Shown: positions 37,273 through 48,385 of the stretch, in pieces
Layout: every line of letters begins with the position of its first letter
Position numbering within the stretch: position 1 is the first letter of the stretch
Source: Cotesia glomerata
Taxonomy: Eukaryota > Arthropoda > Insecta > Hymenoptera > Braconidae
Assembly (NCBI RefSeq): GCF_020080835.1
Contig: NC_058163.1
Location: 6,297,318 to 6,361,317 of the forward strand
DNA length: 64,000 nt
Reading direction: 5' to 3'
Position numbers and translations under genes: made by a program
The notes under the pieces: generated by a model
Databases searched by the model: none
The model's input: only the letters and a program-made list of their open reading frames with translations
What the model was told of the DNA's origin: nothing

Positions 37273-37875
37273 GATCAACCTTTAGCCAAAAAGCGTTCTG
37301 CTGATTTTCATTATAAGAATAACTGTAAAAAATTTTCTACTATGACTAATTATCATACATGCACATGTCCGAGCATATCAGAAAAATTTTTTTATAGGTA
37401 TAATTACGAATGATTTAAAAAATCTAAAAACAGCAAATTTTTTCTTGTAAAAATTTTTTAAATCATAAGTTAGAATAAGCATTGTATAAAAAAATTCTTA
37501 TTTTATTATTACTAAACTTTTATTAGTACAAAAAGATTTTTTACAATTTTTTTACGTAAAAATTATTAAATTAAGATTAACCTTAATAAACTCAGTAAAA
37601 GTTACATTTAAAATTCACTATTTACACAGTAGTTTTCATTCAGATGAATTTCGTAATGTCTTTACTATTAACTCATTTATTCACCTGACGTTCCAAGATT
37701 TTCTGATCTGCGCAGTCGCGAGCTATTTATTTCGCATGCGCAGGTTAGTAAGCTTGAATACGTCAGTGACGTCACTCCAAAGACCTTGATCTTCAATTTT
37801 CTAGTCATTTCACCCGCAATTGTCAATTCAATACATAAGTAAATAGTTGACGTAAATAACCGACTCTAAAAAAAA
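35451..37875. other. Intergenic; no gene assigned
   Basis: AT-rich to 36110. 36120-36660 is GC-richer with ORFs of 64-72 codons lacking recognisable domains. An A-rich run lies at 37219-37267. 37700-37790 is GC-richer, with GCATGCGCAGG and a TGACGTCA-type motif. Confidence 0.35.
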
Positions 37876-37877
37876 TA

Positions 37878-38043
37878 CAGTCAACGCTCTCTGTATTTGA
37901 CTCGCCCGTACAGGACCATTCTCTGTATTTGACTCGTCCTTGTCCATAAGAGCTGTGTAAAATCGTCAAATACAGAGGAAGAATGTGGTCAAATACAGAG
38001 AGCGGTCAAATACAGAGAGGTCCAATACAGAGAGCGTCGACTG
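37878..38043. mobile_element. pogo/Tigger-like MITE with TA duplication
   Basis: The left end CAGTCAACGCTCTCTGTATT pairs with the right end (complement of CAGTCGACGCTCTCTGTATT). TA flanks both ends. The interior repeats the CTCTGTATTTGAC word in both orientations. CAGTNNACNCTCTNTATT-type ends and TA targets are typical of pogo/Tigger elements. It lies 30 bp downstream of the BMP-like stop codon, so probably in its 3' UTR. Confidence 0.7.
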
Positions 38044-38073
38044 TATATCTATATATATTGCTTATCAAAAAAG

Positions 38074-39432
38074 TTAAAGACACTCGCATTGAGTTGTACT
38101 TATTTGTTTTAATTTCTCTAATAGAATATTATTGTTATGACCATAGTACATAAGATTGAGAGAGTCAAACTTAATAGGAGCACAACACGGTATCGGTATA
38201 CTGCTAGGGTACATATCATGAGCTAATCTTTGCAAATAACTATGCATAGGAAGATGACTGTTGTTAATCCGAGATATCGAACAACTACCATGACAATATG
38301 ACAGATCAAAGAACGAAGGTGCTATTATAAAATCATCCCATCCGAAATCGGCGAAGAAAAACTGGAATTTCCGCACTTTGCATTCAAAATTACTTTCAAC
38401 ATCTTTCCGAACTTTAGGCGGACGGTAACTCTTTTCCAGGATCATCTGAGTCAAATCTCTTCTGGAGCGTTTTTTTTTCTCGGGATCTTGATCATTTAAT
38501 GTGTTCACCATCTGGAAAAATCCAACTGCAAACGGCTGAAGTTCTTTTTTATCCGTAGCTTCGATATCAATTACACCAATATCGCTCAATTTATAAAATT
38601 TCTTGTCACCAAAGTTGTGCTCTACAACTACGTCGAGATGAACTCCATAATTTTTCTCAGGATGCCACGACCACTTTTGGAACAACTCCGTTATTTTCAG
38701 AACAATCCATCCTTTGTAATCTCTCTTGACATTTGTCTTGGTTATGAAGTCTAAACTTGTGTTGAATTTTATTTTCTTTATTTCATAGAGTTCAATTGAA
38801 ACAGACATTGAATTATCCCAAAAAAGAGGATAATCATTATCTTTGAAGAGTCTTAAGCTACCAAATTGTGCTACTCTATCTTTACGCACTTTAGAGACAT
38901 TGAAATACATATTTTCACCACCTTCCTTGTCATTGTGCTCGATGATGTCATCTGGAATGCCAGCTTCATCGCCTAACACACTGATTATCATGTCTGTATT
39001 GTTGTAAGCATACTCATCGTCTTTGCTCAAAATTGGGTCGTCCAGATCATCGTTTCTTTCGTTTTTCCTTTGTAAGCACTTCAAAAAATGAATTGCCGAT
39101 GTGTGCTGAAGTGGTTCATGATGAAGTAGTTCATGACCATCAAATCTACTGGAGTACTTACGAACTTGATTATGCGCAATTGGTATCCCAGTTAAGAGGT
39201 CTTGAAAAAGACTCTTTATCTCTTTTTTCAAAAGGTGTGATAATGATTCGGTTGAATTATCATATACTTCATTTTTATTCGAGTTGGAGTCGTCAACTCC
39301 AATGTCCCTATTTCTTATCTCTGAGATAGACACCACATTGTAATTATTCGTTAAATCGAAAAGAATGAATGTGCAGACACAAACAATTAACTTAAGATAG
39401 TAAGTGTTGTTATTGATTCGAAGTATCGACAT
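38074..39432 (-). CDS. BMP-type TGF-beta ligand, intact and intronless
   Basis: A 452-residue precursor of a secreted BMP-family dimeric ligand that would act on type I/II receptor kinases. A hydrophobic signal segment lies at about 12-28 (YLKLIVCVCTFILFDL). A propeptide of about 300 residues contains the LRLF segment and a WIVLKITELFQKW helix typical of TGF-beta propeptides. The furin site RSRR is at 322-325. The mature domain of 127 residues has all seven knot cysteines (351, 380, 384, 416, 417, 449, 451) in the pattern C..FGWDDFIIAP..YCHGSC..PCCAP..CEC. It is closest in layout to the BMP5-8/60A (gbb) group, but diverged: DFI replaces the usual DWI, and the C-terminus is CECL instead of CGCH. 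An in-frame TAG 30 nt upstream supports the Met start. The coding region has no intron. It could be a lineage-specific paralogue or retrocopy, but remains open throughout. Confidence 0.85.
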   Translation of the reverse strand: MSILRINNNTYYLKLIVCVCTFILFDLTNNYNVVSISEIRNRDIGVDDSNSNKNEVYDNSTESLSHLLKKEIKSLFQDLLTGIPIAHNQVRKYSSRFDGHELLHHEPLQHTSAIHFLKCLQRKNERNDDLDDPILSKDDEYAYNNTDMIISVLGDEAGIPDDIIEHNDKEGGENMYFNVSKVRKDRVAQFGSLRLFKDNDYPLFWDNSMSVSIELYEIKKIKFNTSLDFITKTNVKRDYKGWIVLKITELFQKWSWHPEKNYGVHLDVVVEHNFGDKKFYKLSDIGVIDIEATDKKELQPFAVGFFQMVNTLNDQDPEKKKRSRRDLTQMILEKSYRPPKVRKDVESNFECKVRKFQFFFADFGWDDFIIAPSFFDLSYCHGSCSISRINNSHLPMHSYLQRLAHDMYPSSIPIPCCAPIKFDSLNLMYYGHNNNILLEKLKQISTTQCECL

Positions 39433-39969
39433 CGTACTTGGTTGAATAACTTCGATCGACTAGTACGAACTCGAGCAAAAACTTTTTTAAGAGCCACCAG
39501 TTCACTTAAATTGATGCCATGTTTGGACAAAAAATTATGTTTAATCAGCACTTAACGTTTTACCATATTAATTAGTTCATTAATAATAGGTCCTTATCAT
39601 TTTTTATTCGGTATGAGCAAATAGCTCCATGGAACAAATGTTTATTAGAACAGTATTCAAATTCTTTTGTGTCGATATCCACATTTATCCGTCATTATTA
39701 AATTATTATGCTTGTATTTATTATCGCACATGTTTTTAAACTTTAATTATTTTATATTTACACTTCTTTATCAGCTGTATTTTACAGCTTTATTGGGAAT
39801 TTCTGGAGATAGTATTTTGAAAATAAATTTAATAAAAGGAGCTGTGGTCATTATTGAGGCATTTAATGTTAATTTTAATGGTTTTAGCTCTAATAAAAAT
39901 TTTTGATGTCACTACGAAAGGCACGAATATGCAGTAAATTATTATGACTATAAATTATTATTATTACTA
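39433..39969. promoter_or_regulatory. 5' flank of the BMP-like gene
   Basis: Sequence upstream of the minus-strand start. The first 30 bp hold an in-frame stop. I see no clear TATA or initiator and no visible repeat. The ORF on the plus strand (39667-39906) is AT-biased and unconvincing. Confidence 0.25.
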
Positions 39970-40334
39970 TAAAATGTGATATATATATATAAGCGAAATA
40001 CCACTCACTCACTCATCACGAGATCTCCGAAACTATTCGCCCGATTGACTTGAAATTTAGCATATTTACTCCATTCGTGATGTAGACGCTCTCTAAGAAC
40101 GGATTTTACGCAATTCCTAGCCAAAGTGGATTTTTCGTCTACCATCACGTATGCTTCCCCCTCCCTCCTCTCATTTTTCCCCTCCCCTCCCGTGCCTTCT
40201 TCCCCTTTCCCTATATCTCTCTCTCTTTTTTTTTTTTAGAAAATGTCATTTTGATTCGCCAATCTAAGAAACCATCAAGTAGCACCCATCAATTATAGAA
40301 CTCACCCCCCCCCCCGCAACCACCCACGCTAATC

Positions 40335-40485
40335 AACCGCTGCCATGGTTACCGTTGCAATGGTTACCGTTGCGATGGTTACTGTTGCTATGGTTACCGT
40401 TGCCATGGTTACCGTTGCTATGGTTACCGTTACCATGGATACCGTTGCCATGGTTACCGTTGTCATGGTTACCGTTGCTATAATA
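40335..40485 (+). repeat. 15-bp minisatellite (ATGGTTACCGTTGCC)
   Basis: About ten imperfect tandem units of ATGGTTACCGTTGCY. Because the period is a multiple of three, all frames stay open and give spurious 60-62 codon ORFs on the minus strand. Confidence 0.9.
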
Positions 40486-41107
40486 ACTGTTAAAATAAAT
40501 AAATTGTAATAACACATTCGGTTTTCAACTAAATTCAGAGGAGTGATTAGAATAGAAGTAGAAAGTTACTAATATTAATATTTTATACAATGTTAGGCAA
40601 ATACATTTTGATTTCAAATTTTATCGATTGATTGTTGGGACAGTAGGAATTTATAATCATACTTTTTTTAAGAAAGAATAGTTAAATCATTAATAACTGA
40701 AATAGCTAATATGTATTGTAATGATCATGAAGGATGAACTCCATTATATCATAACACAGCTAAATATAACATAAATATTATTAAGTTGATATTGTTAAAT
40801 GATTATACTGATGTTAATGATTAAAATTAAAATGGTAAATTATGTCTGATGTATCTTCTCTAAAATTTCACAACGATATTGTTAAATTATTATAAAAAAC
40901 AGACGATTTAAGTTAATTCTTCATAAAATGAATAATAATAAATATATTTTTTAGTACCACTTAATTTGTGATGAATTTCTTAACAACAAAGATTAAAAAT
41001 ATTCATTTTTATATTTATAAGCACAAATAAATTTATTCATTATCTTATCGATCTTAATTTTCAGTCAAATTAATATAATAATATTGTTGCATATTCCCAA
41101 TTAATAT

Positions 41108-42581
41108 CCCGTGTAAAAAAAATCATAAATTCCAGCGGTGAGTCTGCGGAATTCCCAAAGAATTCATATTTGTTGCAGATAAGAATTCCAGATGAATTCT
41201 GGATGAAAACATGATAGATGATTGTTCATCATTATGGGTATTAGAAACTTCAGTGCATACGTAATATTACAAATACAGATACAAATTTAAATGGTTCATC
41301 ACGTATTGAATTCTCGGGAAAGTCTTACCAAGACCTGGTAAAAAATTTTATCAATAGCAGAATAATTCATGCATAGAGTAAACAAAAGTGAATTCATATG
41401 TTATTTTACATGAATTTACCAGGTTAACCTAATGACATCCAAATGAACTTTTAACAATCAACAGAGGGTTAATTTATGTGAAAGACTGTATGGAATTTGA
41501 GTGAAGTCTTCGAGCAAAATTTTCCTATTGTTATGTTTTACGAATAATTCTTTAAATTTCCATACTGAGTTCCGCCGGAATTCCTCCGTAATTAATCCAT
41601 TTGTCTGGAAAAAATCTAAGGACACTCGGATGAACTCATAACAGTCAGCACAGGGTAAATTCATGTGAAAGACCGTATGAAATTTGAGTGAAAATTATTA
41701 AAAAACTGAAGCAAAATTTTCCTATTGTCTGGCTTTAAGAATAATTCCTTAAATGTTTCTGTGAATTTCCGCAAGATATCAGCAGGAAATGCACCGGACC
41801 AATTTAGGGATTCCTTCGGAGATTACTCAGTGTTCCGGAAAAAATTGCCGGGCATTAGTGTAGTCTGATCAAAATAAAAACCTAATTAAATGATAGCACA
41901 GACTGCATGAGTTCTAACGGGAATATATGCTGAAAATCAAATGGAAATTTTATGCTTTCTACTTAGATGTACAATTTCGTTGAAACATGAATTTCTGTCA
42001 GACGTCAGCAGAAAGTCTACTAAAGCTTTGTAGAATTTTTTTAGTGTTCCCGAGAAATATTAAGGCATGTGTACAAATAAATAAACGTCAAAATCGAGTA
42101 AATTTATCTAAAAGGCCGTATGAGTCCGTAGGAATATTAGCTAAAGACACTTCCAAAATTTTGTTATTGTTCAATTTTAAGAATAATGTTTCAAGTATTC
42201 ATATTAATTTCCGCCGGATATTAGCTGGAATTTTGCCCGAAGTCTACAAAAATTCCTACCGAATTCATGGATTGTTTTGAAAAAAATTTCCTGGCATCAA
42301 TATGTATTGATCGGGTAAGAACCTGATAAATTCTGATAAATCCTGATAAATTCAGATCTTGGTAAGACTCTCCCAAGAAATCAATACGTGATGAACCATT
42401 CAAATTTGTATTTGTTTTTGTGATATTACGTTTGCACTGAAGTTTCTAATATCCATAATGACGCAATCACCTATCATGTTTTTATCCAAAATTCATCCGG
42501 AATTCCTATTTTGCAATAAATGTGAATTATTTAGGAATTCCGCAGACTCACCGCAGAAATTTCTGATTTTTTTTACACGAG
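41108..42581. mobile_element. Foldback element, CCCGTGTAAAAA ends, copy 3
   Basis: Left CCCGTGTAAAAAAAATCATA, right an imperfect complement ending TTTTTTTTACACGAG. The outer arms of about 270 bp (for example GGTGAGTCTGCGGAATTCC and GGAATTCCGCAGACTCACC) are inverted. The middle (41450-42290) consists of about four diverged units of roughly 190-200 bp containing CAAAATTTTCCTATTGT and a GTATGAAATTTGAGTG-like word. No coding domain is recognised. Confidence 0.7.
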
Positions 42582-43136
42582 ATGTGATTAATTTCATAAT
42601 CTTGATTACTAATATTCATATTTTTATAACAAAATGACGCTGAGATAAGAAATAATAATCTGAATTACCAATCTCAGTAACGTTATTGAAGTTGGCGCTT
42701 AGACAAAAAAATAATAACATATTTATTTATGTAATTTGTAAACAAATTCAGAGCTGTAAAAGAAATTATTTCATAGATAAAAAGCGATATCATTTCGTTA
42801 AGATTGTTGAAATCATTTTGTTTAAATTTTCGTCTAGGTTACACAATAAAATTTTATTGCATGCCCAGCGAAACGGGCGGGTATCAGCTAGTATATATAT
42901 ATATATATATTATCTTCGCAAAGTAAGTAAAATCGAACGAGGCGTTCAAAAGTTAGTCATTTAAAAATAGGGGAGGGGGGGGGCAAAATGGGGTAACCCC
43001 AAAATTTCGTAAAAAAATTTTTTTTTTCCAAAAAGCTCTTTCTAAAATATATTTTAACGTCATTTCCTACAATTTCAGAGGAAAAAAATTTTTTTAATTA
43101 AAAGACATGAAAAAATTTTTTTTGCATACAGTAAAA

Positions 43137-43319
43137 AAATTTTCGTCAAATTTAACACAAATATTTGTATTACTGATTGTTTTTACACAAACTAATGTTA
43201 ATTCTACATTCTAGTGTGTTAACTCAATACATGAGAATGTAAAATTCTACACACTAGAGTGTAATTTGCTACACAAAAATTTTTACACTTTACACATTGA
43301 CGGAAAATTTTTTACTGTG
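43137..43319. mobile_element. MITE, CACAGTAAAAAATTTT family, copy 3
   Basis: Ends TACAGTAAAAAAATTTTCGT and the complement of CACAGTAAAAAATTTTCCGT. The interior has ACACTAGAGTGT-like hairpins shared with copy 2. Confidence 0.7.
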
Positions 43320-43424
43320 CAGTAATTTTTATCTTCATTGTGCATGGTAATAATTTTTTTTTCACATCTAAGATTTTTTTTTCTAAATTTTTAAGTTCTC
43401 ACTTTACAAATATATAATTTAAAA

Positions 43425-43830
43425 AAAAAATCGGGAAGTCATTGGTTCCATGCCAGTTTTCGAAAATCAAGTTCTAATCTGATCTCCACATTTTTAAGGT
43501 CTTAGGAAGTAGCTCTTAATATTCCTACGAGGATTTCTATCAGGGTGTGTGTGTGTGTGTGTGTAAACCTCTCATAACTTTTGAGCAACTCCACTGATTT
43601 GAACGACAACCGCGTCATTCGATAAGGTTCAGCGAAACTTAGACTTCCTCATAAATTTAAAATAACTTTTTTCTTTTAACAGCTTTTAAACAGATGTAAC
43701 GATAAATTCCAAAATCTAAACAGTTCATTAATTTAAAAAATGACGTTGACTGCTGCAACCGCATCAAAATCGGGTGATGTGTTGAAGAGAAATCGTACAT
43801 TAATTATTTTAAAAAAGTATGTTTTTCAAA
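43425..43830 (+). repeat. ~0.8 kb dispersed repeat, copy 5 (partial)
   Basis: Starts at the internal AATCGGGAAGTCATTGGTT landmark and contains a short GT tract (43544-43563) followed by AACCTCTCATAACTTTTGA. Similarity fades after about 43830. Confidence 0.6.
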
Positions 43831-45026
43831 TAACATCGAATTTATTCTAGAATTATTTTTGATGACATAATTTAACTATGAATGCTCAGAAAACTGAGTC
43901 AGGGGCCGCCAATTTCTTCAAAATCATTTGGTGCGCTTGTGAGATATTTAATTTATAAAGTAAGATCTTCAGACCTACAAGATTATTCAACTTGAAAAAA
44001 TTTTTCTGAATCCCTAAACCAAGAAAGAGAGTGCAAAAAAATTACGAATCTTTTTTTTCATGCTATTATTTTGAATTGCGTGAGAACTGTGAGTCTAAAA
44101 ATTTTTTCACCGGGAGTTCCAAAAACTAGAATTTTCTCGAGAGAACTCTTTTTTTTATCTTGAAATCATTTTTACTCAAGCGAAACCCGTCAAAAATTAT
44201 TACAAAGTTTAAAAATTTTTTTTACTACCTCAATTCCTGTTAGGAGTATATTGCTTCAACTAACAATATCTCTTTTTTAGGTGATTTGTTCCTCTCTTTG
44301 GGTTCTTTCGTAGACTTATCGATAAGAAAATGTTATTTTTTTAATGATATTTCATTTTCGGATGAAGAAATTTTTTTTTCACTTCTTCAGGGAGTACTCC
44401 ATTTTGCCCGCAAAAAAAAAAAATTTTTTTTCTACGGAAACTTGAAATTTGATTATTTTTCTTTAATTACGACTGAAAACGAGAAAAATCAGCAAATTTA
44501 AGTCCTTAAAATCATAACGATTTCTTAAGTACCCCATTTTGCCCCCCCCCCTCCCTTATCTAAATTATCATATGTTTTAAATATCTGGACATCTATAGTT
44601 GAGTCTACTTTTTACGCTCACGTATCGATAAGTGACATCTCGCTCTCTATCTGTCTCTACGTTCCGGCATGGATGCTAAAAAGCACTATAGGATATTTAG
44701 TTTCGTTTATTTTTACAATCGTCCGCCAGGGAGAGTATGAATCAAAAAAAAAAATCTTGGCAACAACTCGATTCTTGTAAACAATTTTACTAATATTTTA
44801 GTTTGTCATTTATTTACGTGTGACAGTTCATAAATGAATAAAATTTTATTTGCATCCTCTCAAATTCGAGTTTTGCCGTTGCTATTACAAAAAATTTTGT
44901 TCGATACAAATCCGCAAAGGTTGGCATTTTGGTAATAAACTTGAAGTGATGACACTCGTCTAACATTATAAATACATTCTCAACAAAACCGAGTACGTTT
45001 TATTACACGCTTTTTATTAGCTTCAC

Positions 45027-45075
45027 TTGTATGTCAGTTTGTCAGTTTGTCAGTTTGTCAGTTTGTCAGTATGTA
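45027..45075 (+). repeat. GTCAGTTT short tandem repeat
   Basis: About five tandem copies of the octamer GTCAGTTT. The same preceding sequence (GCTTCACTTGTAT) recurs at about 45545 with only one or two octamers. Confidence 0.85.
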
Positions 45076-45167
45076 ACTCTCCTTCGCATAAAGAGACTAC
45101 CATAATGATATTATTTAAATTTTGATTATTATCAACCTAGAACCCAGGTGATGACCTTCCTAGTCAT

Positions 45168-45530
45168 CCTCTGATGACCATCCCGAAGTTATATCTCGAA
45201 AACCAGGTGTTTTCCTCCGTAGGTTTTCATCGGGAATGGCACAGATAAACCCGTACATCAACCCGGAATCCTCTGATGACCATCCCGAAGTTATATTTCG
45301 AAACCAGGTGTTTTCCTCCGTAGGTTTTCATCGGGAATAGCACAGATAAACCCGCACATCAACCCGGAATCCTCTGATGACCATCCCGAAGTTATATCTC
45401 GAAACCAGGTGTTTTCCTCCGTAGGTTTTCATCGGGAATGGCACAGATAAACCCGTACATCAACCCGGAATCCTCTGATGACCATCCCGAAGTTATATTT
45501 CGAAACCAGGTGTTTTCCTCCGTAGGTTTT
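45168..45530 (+). repeat. ~101-bp minisatellite, about 3.6 units
   Basis: Units start with CCTCTGATGACCATCCCGAA at 45168, 45270, 45371 and 45472. They are nearly identical, alternating ATATCTCG/ATATTTCG. The array is bracketed by direct repeats of TTACACGCTTTT..TTAGCTTCACTTG (about 45001 and 45527). Confidence 0.9.
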
Positions 45531-46213
45531 ACACGCTTTTATATTAGCTTCACTTGTATGTCAGTTTGTCAGTATGTAACTCTCCGTGGGTAATTTGCGC
45601 GCCTGAATATTTTTGATAATCAACAAATAATAGTTTAAAAACTAAAAATCACGCTTTTATAAATAAACCAAACTAAAAAGTAAAAATAAATAACAGTTTA
45701 AAAACTAAAAACACTTTTTTATAGAAAACCAAACTAAAAATATAAAATAAATTTTAATAAATTTAAATTAAGAATAGTGTTAAAAATTTCAATAAATATA
45801 AATTAATAATAGGTGTAAATAAAAAATGTATTTTATTTTAAAAAGCGTGGGGTGCATGGTGTCAATAGTTATAAATATTTTATTGACAGATATGAGTAGA
45901 GTGATTATCATTTTGATATCTTAAAAGCACCCCACGCTTTTTAAAATAAAATACATTTTTTATTTACACTATTATTAATTTATATTTATTGAAATTTTTT
46001 AACACTATTCTTAATTTAAATTTATTAAAATTTATTTTCTATTTTTTAGTTTGGTTTTCTATAAAAAGCGTGTTTTTAGTTTTTAAACTATTATTATCTG
46101 GTCTCGCTTCGCTCGACCGATAACAACGTACTCGGTTTTGTTGAGAATGCACTCCTAATCTCAGCCTCGTGACGTCACTTAAAACTTACCAAAATACCTA
46201 CCTTTGCGCATAC

Positions 46214-48010
46214 GTATCGAAAATAACTATTTCGTTAATTTTAGCTTTCTTTTCATAATGGTACTGAAAATTTGTTAAAATGTTAGAAAAACGTTAAAAT
46301 TAAAAAAAAAAAATTGGATGTAACAAAAAATAATAGTCTCCATCGTCGAAAAAATTTAAATGATTTTCGAAAAATAAGAAAAAAAAATTTGATCCACAGA
46401 TTGTTATTATTTTTTATACTCAAACTATGAATAACACATGAATTACATTTATTTTTAATGGAAATAAGATAGCTAGGGAGCCCTTACATTCTTGCTTGTT
46501 GATTACGAGTATGTGCGAATTATGCAAATTAAAATTATCCGAGTGTAAGAAGTTAACAGTTAAAACTTGATAATAGAATATAAAAGAAGCATAAGAACAG
46601 AGTTGCGTACATATAAATGGATTATATTATTGAATTGATCTGCTTATTATATATTTATAATTTTTTCTTTTTATCATATTGCCAATTAATGTCTTACTAC
46701 CAGTCAGTAAAATAATTATTTTTATTGCTTTCTGATATCTGTGAATCGATGAAACCAACGCTGATTGTAATGGACTTGGAAATTACATATTTTCTGCCGT
46801 TGCAGGTATCAACGATCAGAATAAAATTATATTAATATACATTACACTACTTTTTTTTTTTAGATTTAAATTCATACCGTTTTAAATACAAGAAAATAAT
46901 TTAATAATTTTTTTAATCATACTACTTAAATTTATTTTTGAAAATTAATAACATTAATGGTTTAAATAGACATTCAAAATTCAAGAACAAAATATCAATT
47001 GTAAATTTAGTAATGACTTGCGATGACCATCGTAACTCTGTATTAGTCCATTAAGAATCTATCAAATAAAAAAAAAATCATTAATCAAATAGTAAATTTA
47101 ATACTTTGTGTATTAAGATTTTGGTAAGAACTGACTATGAAGATTTATTTCCATGTATATGGATGTTTTTGCACGCCTCATAGCGCGAAGCGCGTGAGGT
47201 TGTGCTTTATACTCGACCCGTCAAGTTCAAGCAATTTTGTGATCTTTAAATGCCTCTATCACAAGCATACTACACTTATACAATGATATAAGTAGATGTA
47301 CACCGAAAAAACACTTAAATTAAACCATCTTTCAATTTCTAAAATCATTTTAAGTTGCTATTTTGAAAAAAAAAAAACGTTTTGAAAAAAATTTTACGTG
47401 GACGTCCGGATGTCACCCCATTTTGGATGTACCAACGATTACTCCCGAACAAATTGATATTTCAAGACCGGACCTTTTTTATTAGTTGGGTAAGAATTCG
47501 ATGAACTGGGTCCGTATTTCATATCAGTGGCCTAGTTTACGTATTTTTTTTTTAATTGAATTTTTATTAAAATTCACTACGATACAACCGTACAAAGCCA
47601 AACGAACTTTTCTTATTCGTCACGTGAAAACTATGGCGCCACTTGATCAAGCTAGATTTTTTTAGACTGCGTGCGCATATGACAAGAAAAAAGGGCGCCG
47701 ATGTTTAAAAAAAAAATAAAAAATACTCTGTAAGAAATTACTTAATTATAATTTTTTTTTTTTTTTTTAATCAATTACACAATTAATTGTTTTCTTAAAA
47801 AATGAATGAGCGTTATGAGGCGTGCACTTTTGGATTTTCCAAACTTTTTTTCTCTTTCCTCTGATTAAATTGAGATTTATTATGATTAACTGTTTCATAC
47901 TTAATTCGGGCGATTATTTTATGATGATTCACCTCATTTAGTTAAACGAAAATAAATAAATGAATGCAAAATAAAAGTAAATTGTTATTTATAACAATTT
48001 TGTACTTTTC
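46214..48010. other. Intergenic with repeat fragments; no gene seen
   Basis: 46214 continues sequence shared with 14400-14430 (the empty site of the 13940-14397 MITE). A GC hairpin (GCACGCCTCATAGCGCGAAG and its partner) lies at 47170-47204. 47755-47850 repeats 7498-7592. No long ORF is seen. Confidence 0.4.
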
Positions 48011-48385
48011 GGTAAAGTAAAAGCTCCTATTATTGACAGGGCCTCCTATTGAGGCCCTAGTTAATTTTATTATTTCATTATTAAAATCTATTACTAATCA
48101 CAATTGTTGATATTTCATTAGAATTTTACATATTTTTAAAATTAAAAAATAGCAAAATTCAATTCTAAAGTATAAACTATATACCGCAAAATAATTTTAT
48201 CTTTTCAAGTAGGCCAAAACTGCTTATACGTTTGGAATTTACTTAACAATATTGTTAAGAAAGACCTTATTTTCAAATTCAGATTTCTCAATTTTTGTTT
48301 ATGTAATTGCATTGTTTGAAATTATTTAAAATTATTTTTAGTTTGAATAACCATATAATCATTTATTTATACTTTATCGAGTTAA

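Larger units (their letters stand above)
39975..42891 (+). mobile_element. Possible larger Helitron-like element
   Basis: The right end has the Helitron pattern: a GCCCAGCGAAACGGGC hairpin, then CTAG at 42888-42891, matching the 3' ends at 20856 and 28887. The left end near 39975-40090 (AAGCGAAATACCACTCACTC followed by a CGCCCGATTGACTTGAAA stretch) is the best candidate start but does not match copies 1 and 2. The 15-bp minisatellite and the foldback element at 41108-42581 lie inside. The joining of these two ends is inference. There is no Rep/helicase. Confidence 0.35.
42970..44555. mobile_element. TIR element with GGGGGGCAAAATGGGGTA ends
   Basis: The left end (G-rich run then GCAAAATGGGGTAA) and the right end (TACCCCATTTTGCCCC then a C-rich run) are inverted copies of at least 24 bp. 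Nested inside are a CACAGTAAAAAATTTT MITE (43137-43319) and part of the ~0.8 kb dispersed repeat (43425-43830). The largest internal ORF (44286-44501, 71 codons) has no recognised domain. A single end of the same family lies at 5878. Confidence 0.7.
44945..46213. mobile_element. Complex palindromic element with minisatellite
   Basis: CATTCTCAACAAAACCGAGT (44979-44998) pairs with ACTCGGTTTTGTTGAGAATG near 46129-46149. Outer sequence resembles the 13738-13939 element. An inner inverted repeat of about 160 bp (45690-45855 and 45925-46090) flanks a short loop. The ~101-bp minisatellite lies in the left half. No ORF. Confidence 0.6.

Noticed and set aside
39033..39329. 98-codon plus-strand ORF
   Set aside because: Shadow of the BMP-like coding region on the opposite strand.
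40329..40517. Minus-strand ORFs of 60-62 codons with TVTMATV/NGNHGN repeats
   Set aside because: The 15-bp minisatellite keeps all frames open; there is no protein signal.
45168..45530. Possible CRISPR-like repeat array
   Set aside because: Units are contiguous with no variable spacers; it is a minisatellite in a eukaryotic genome.
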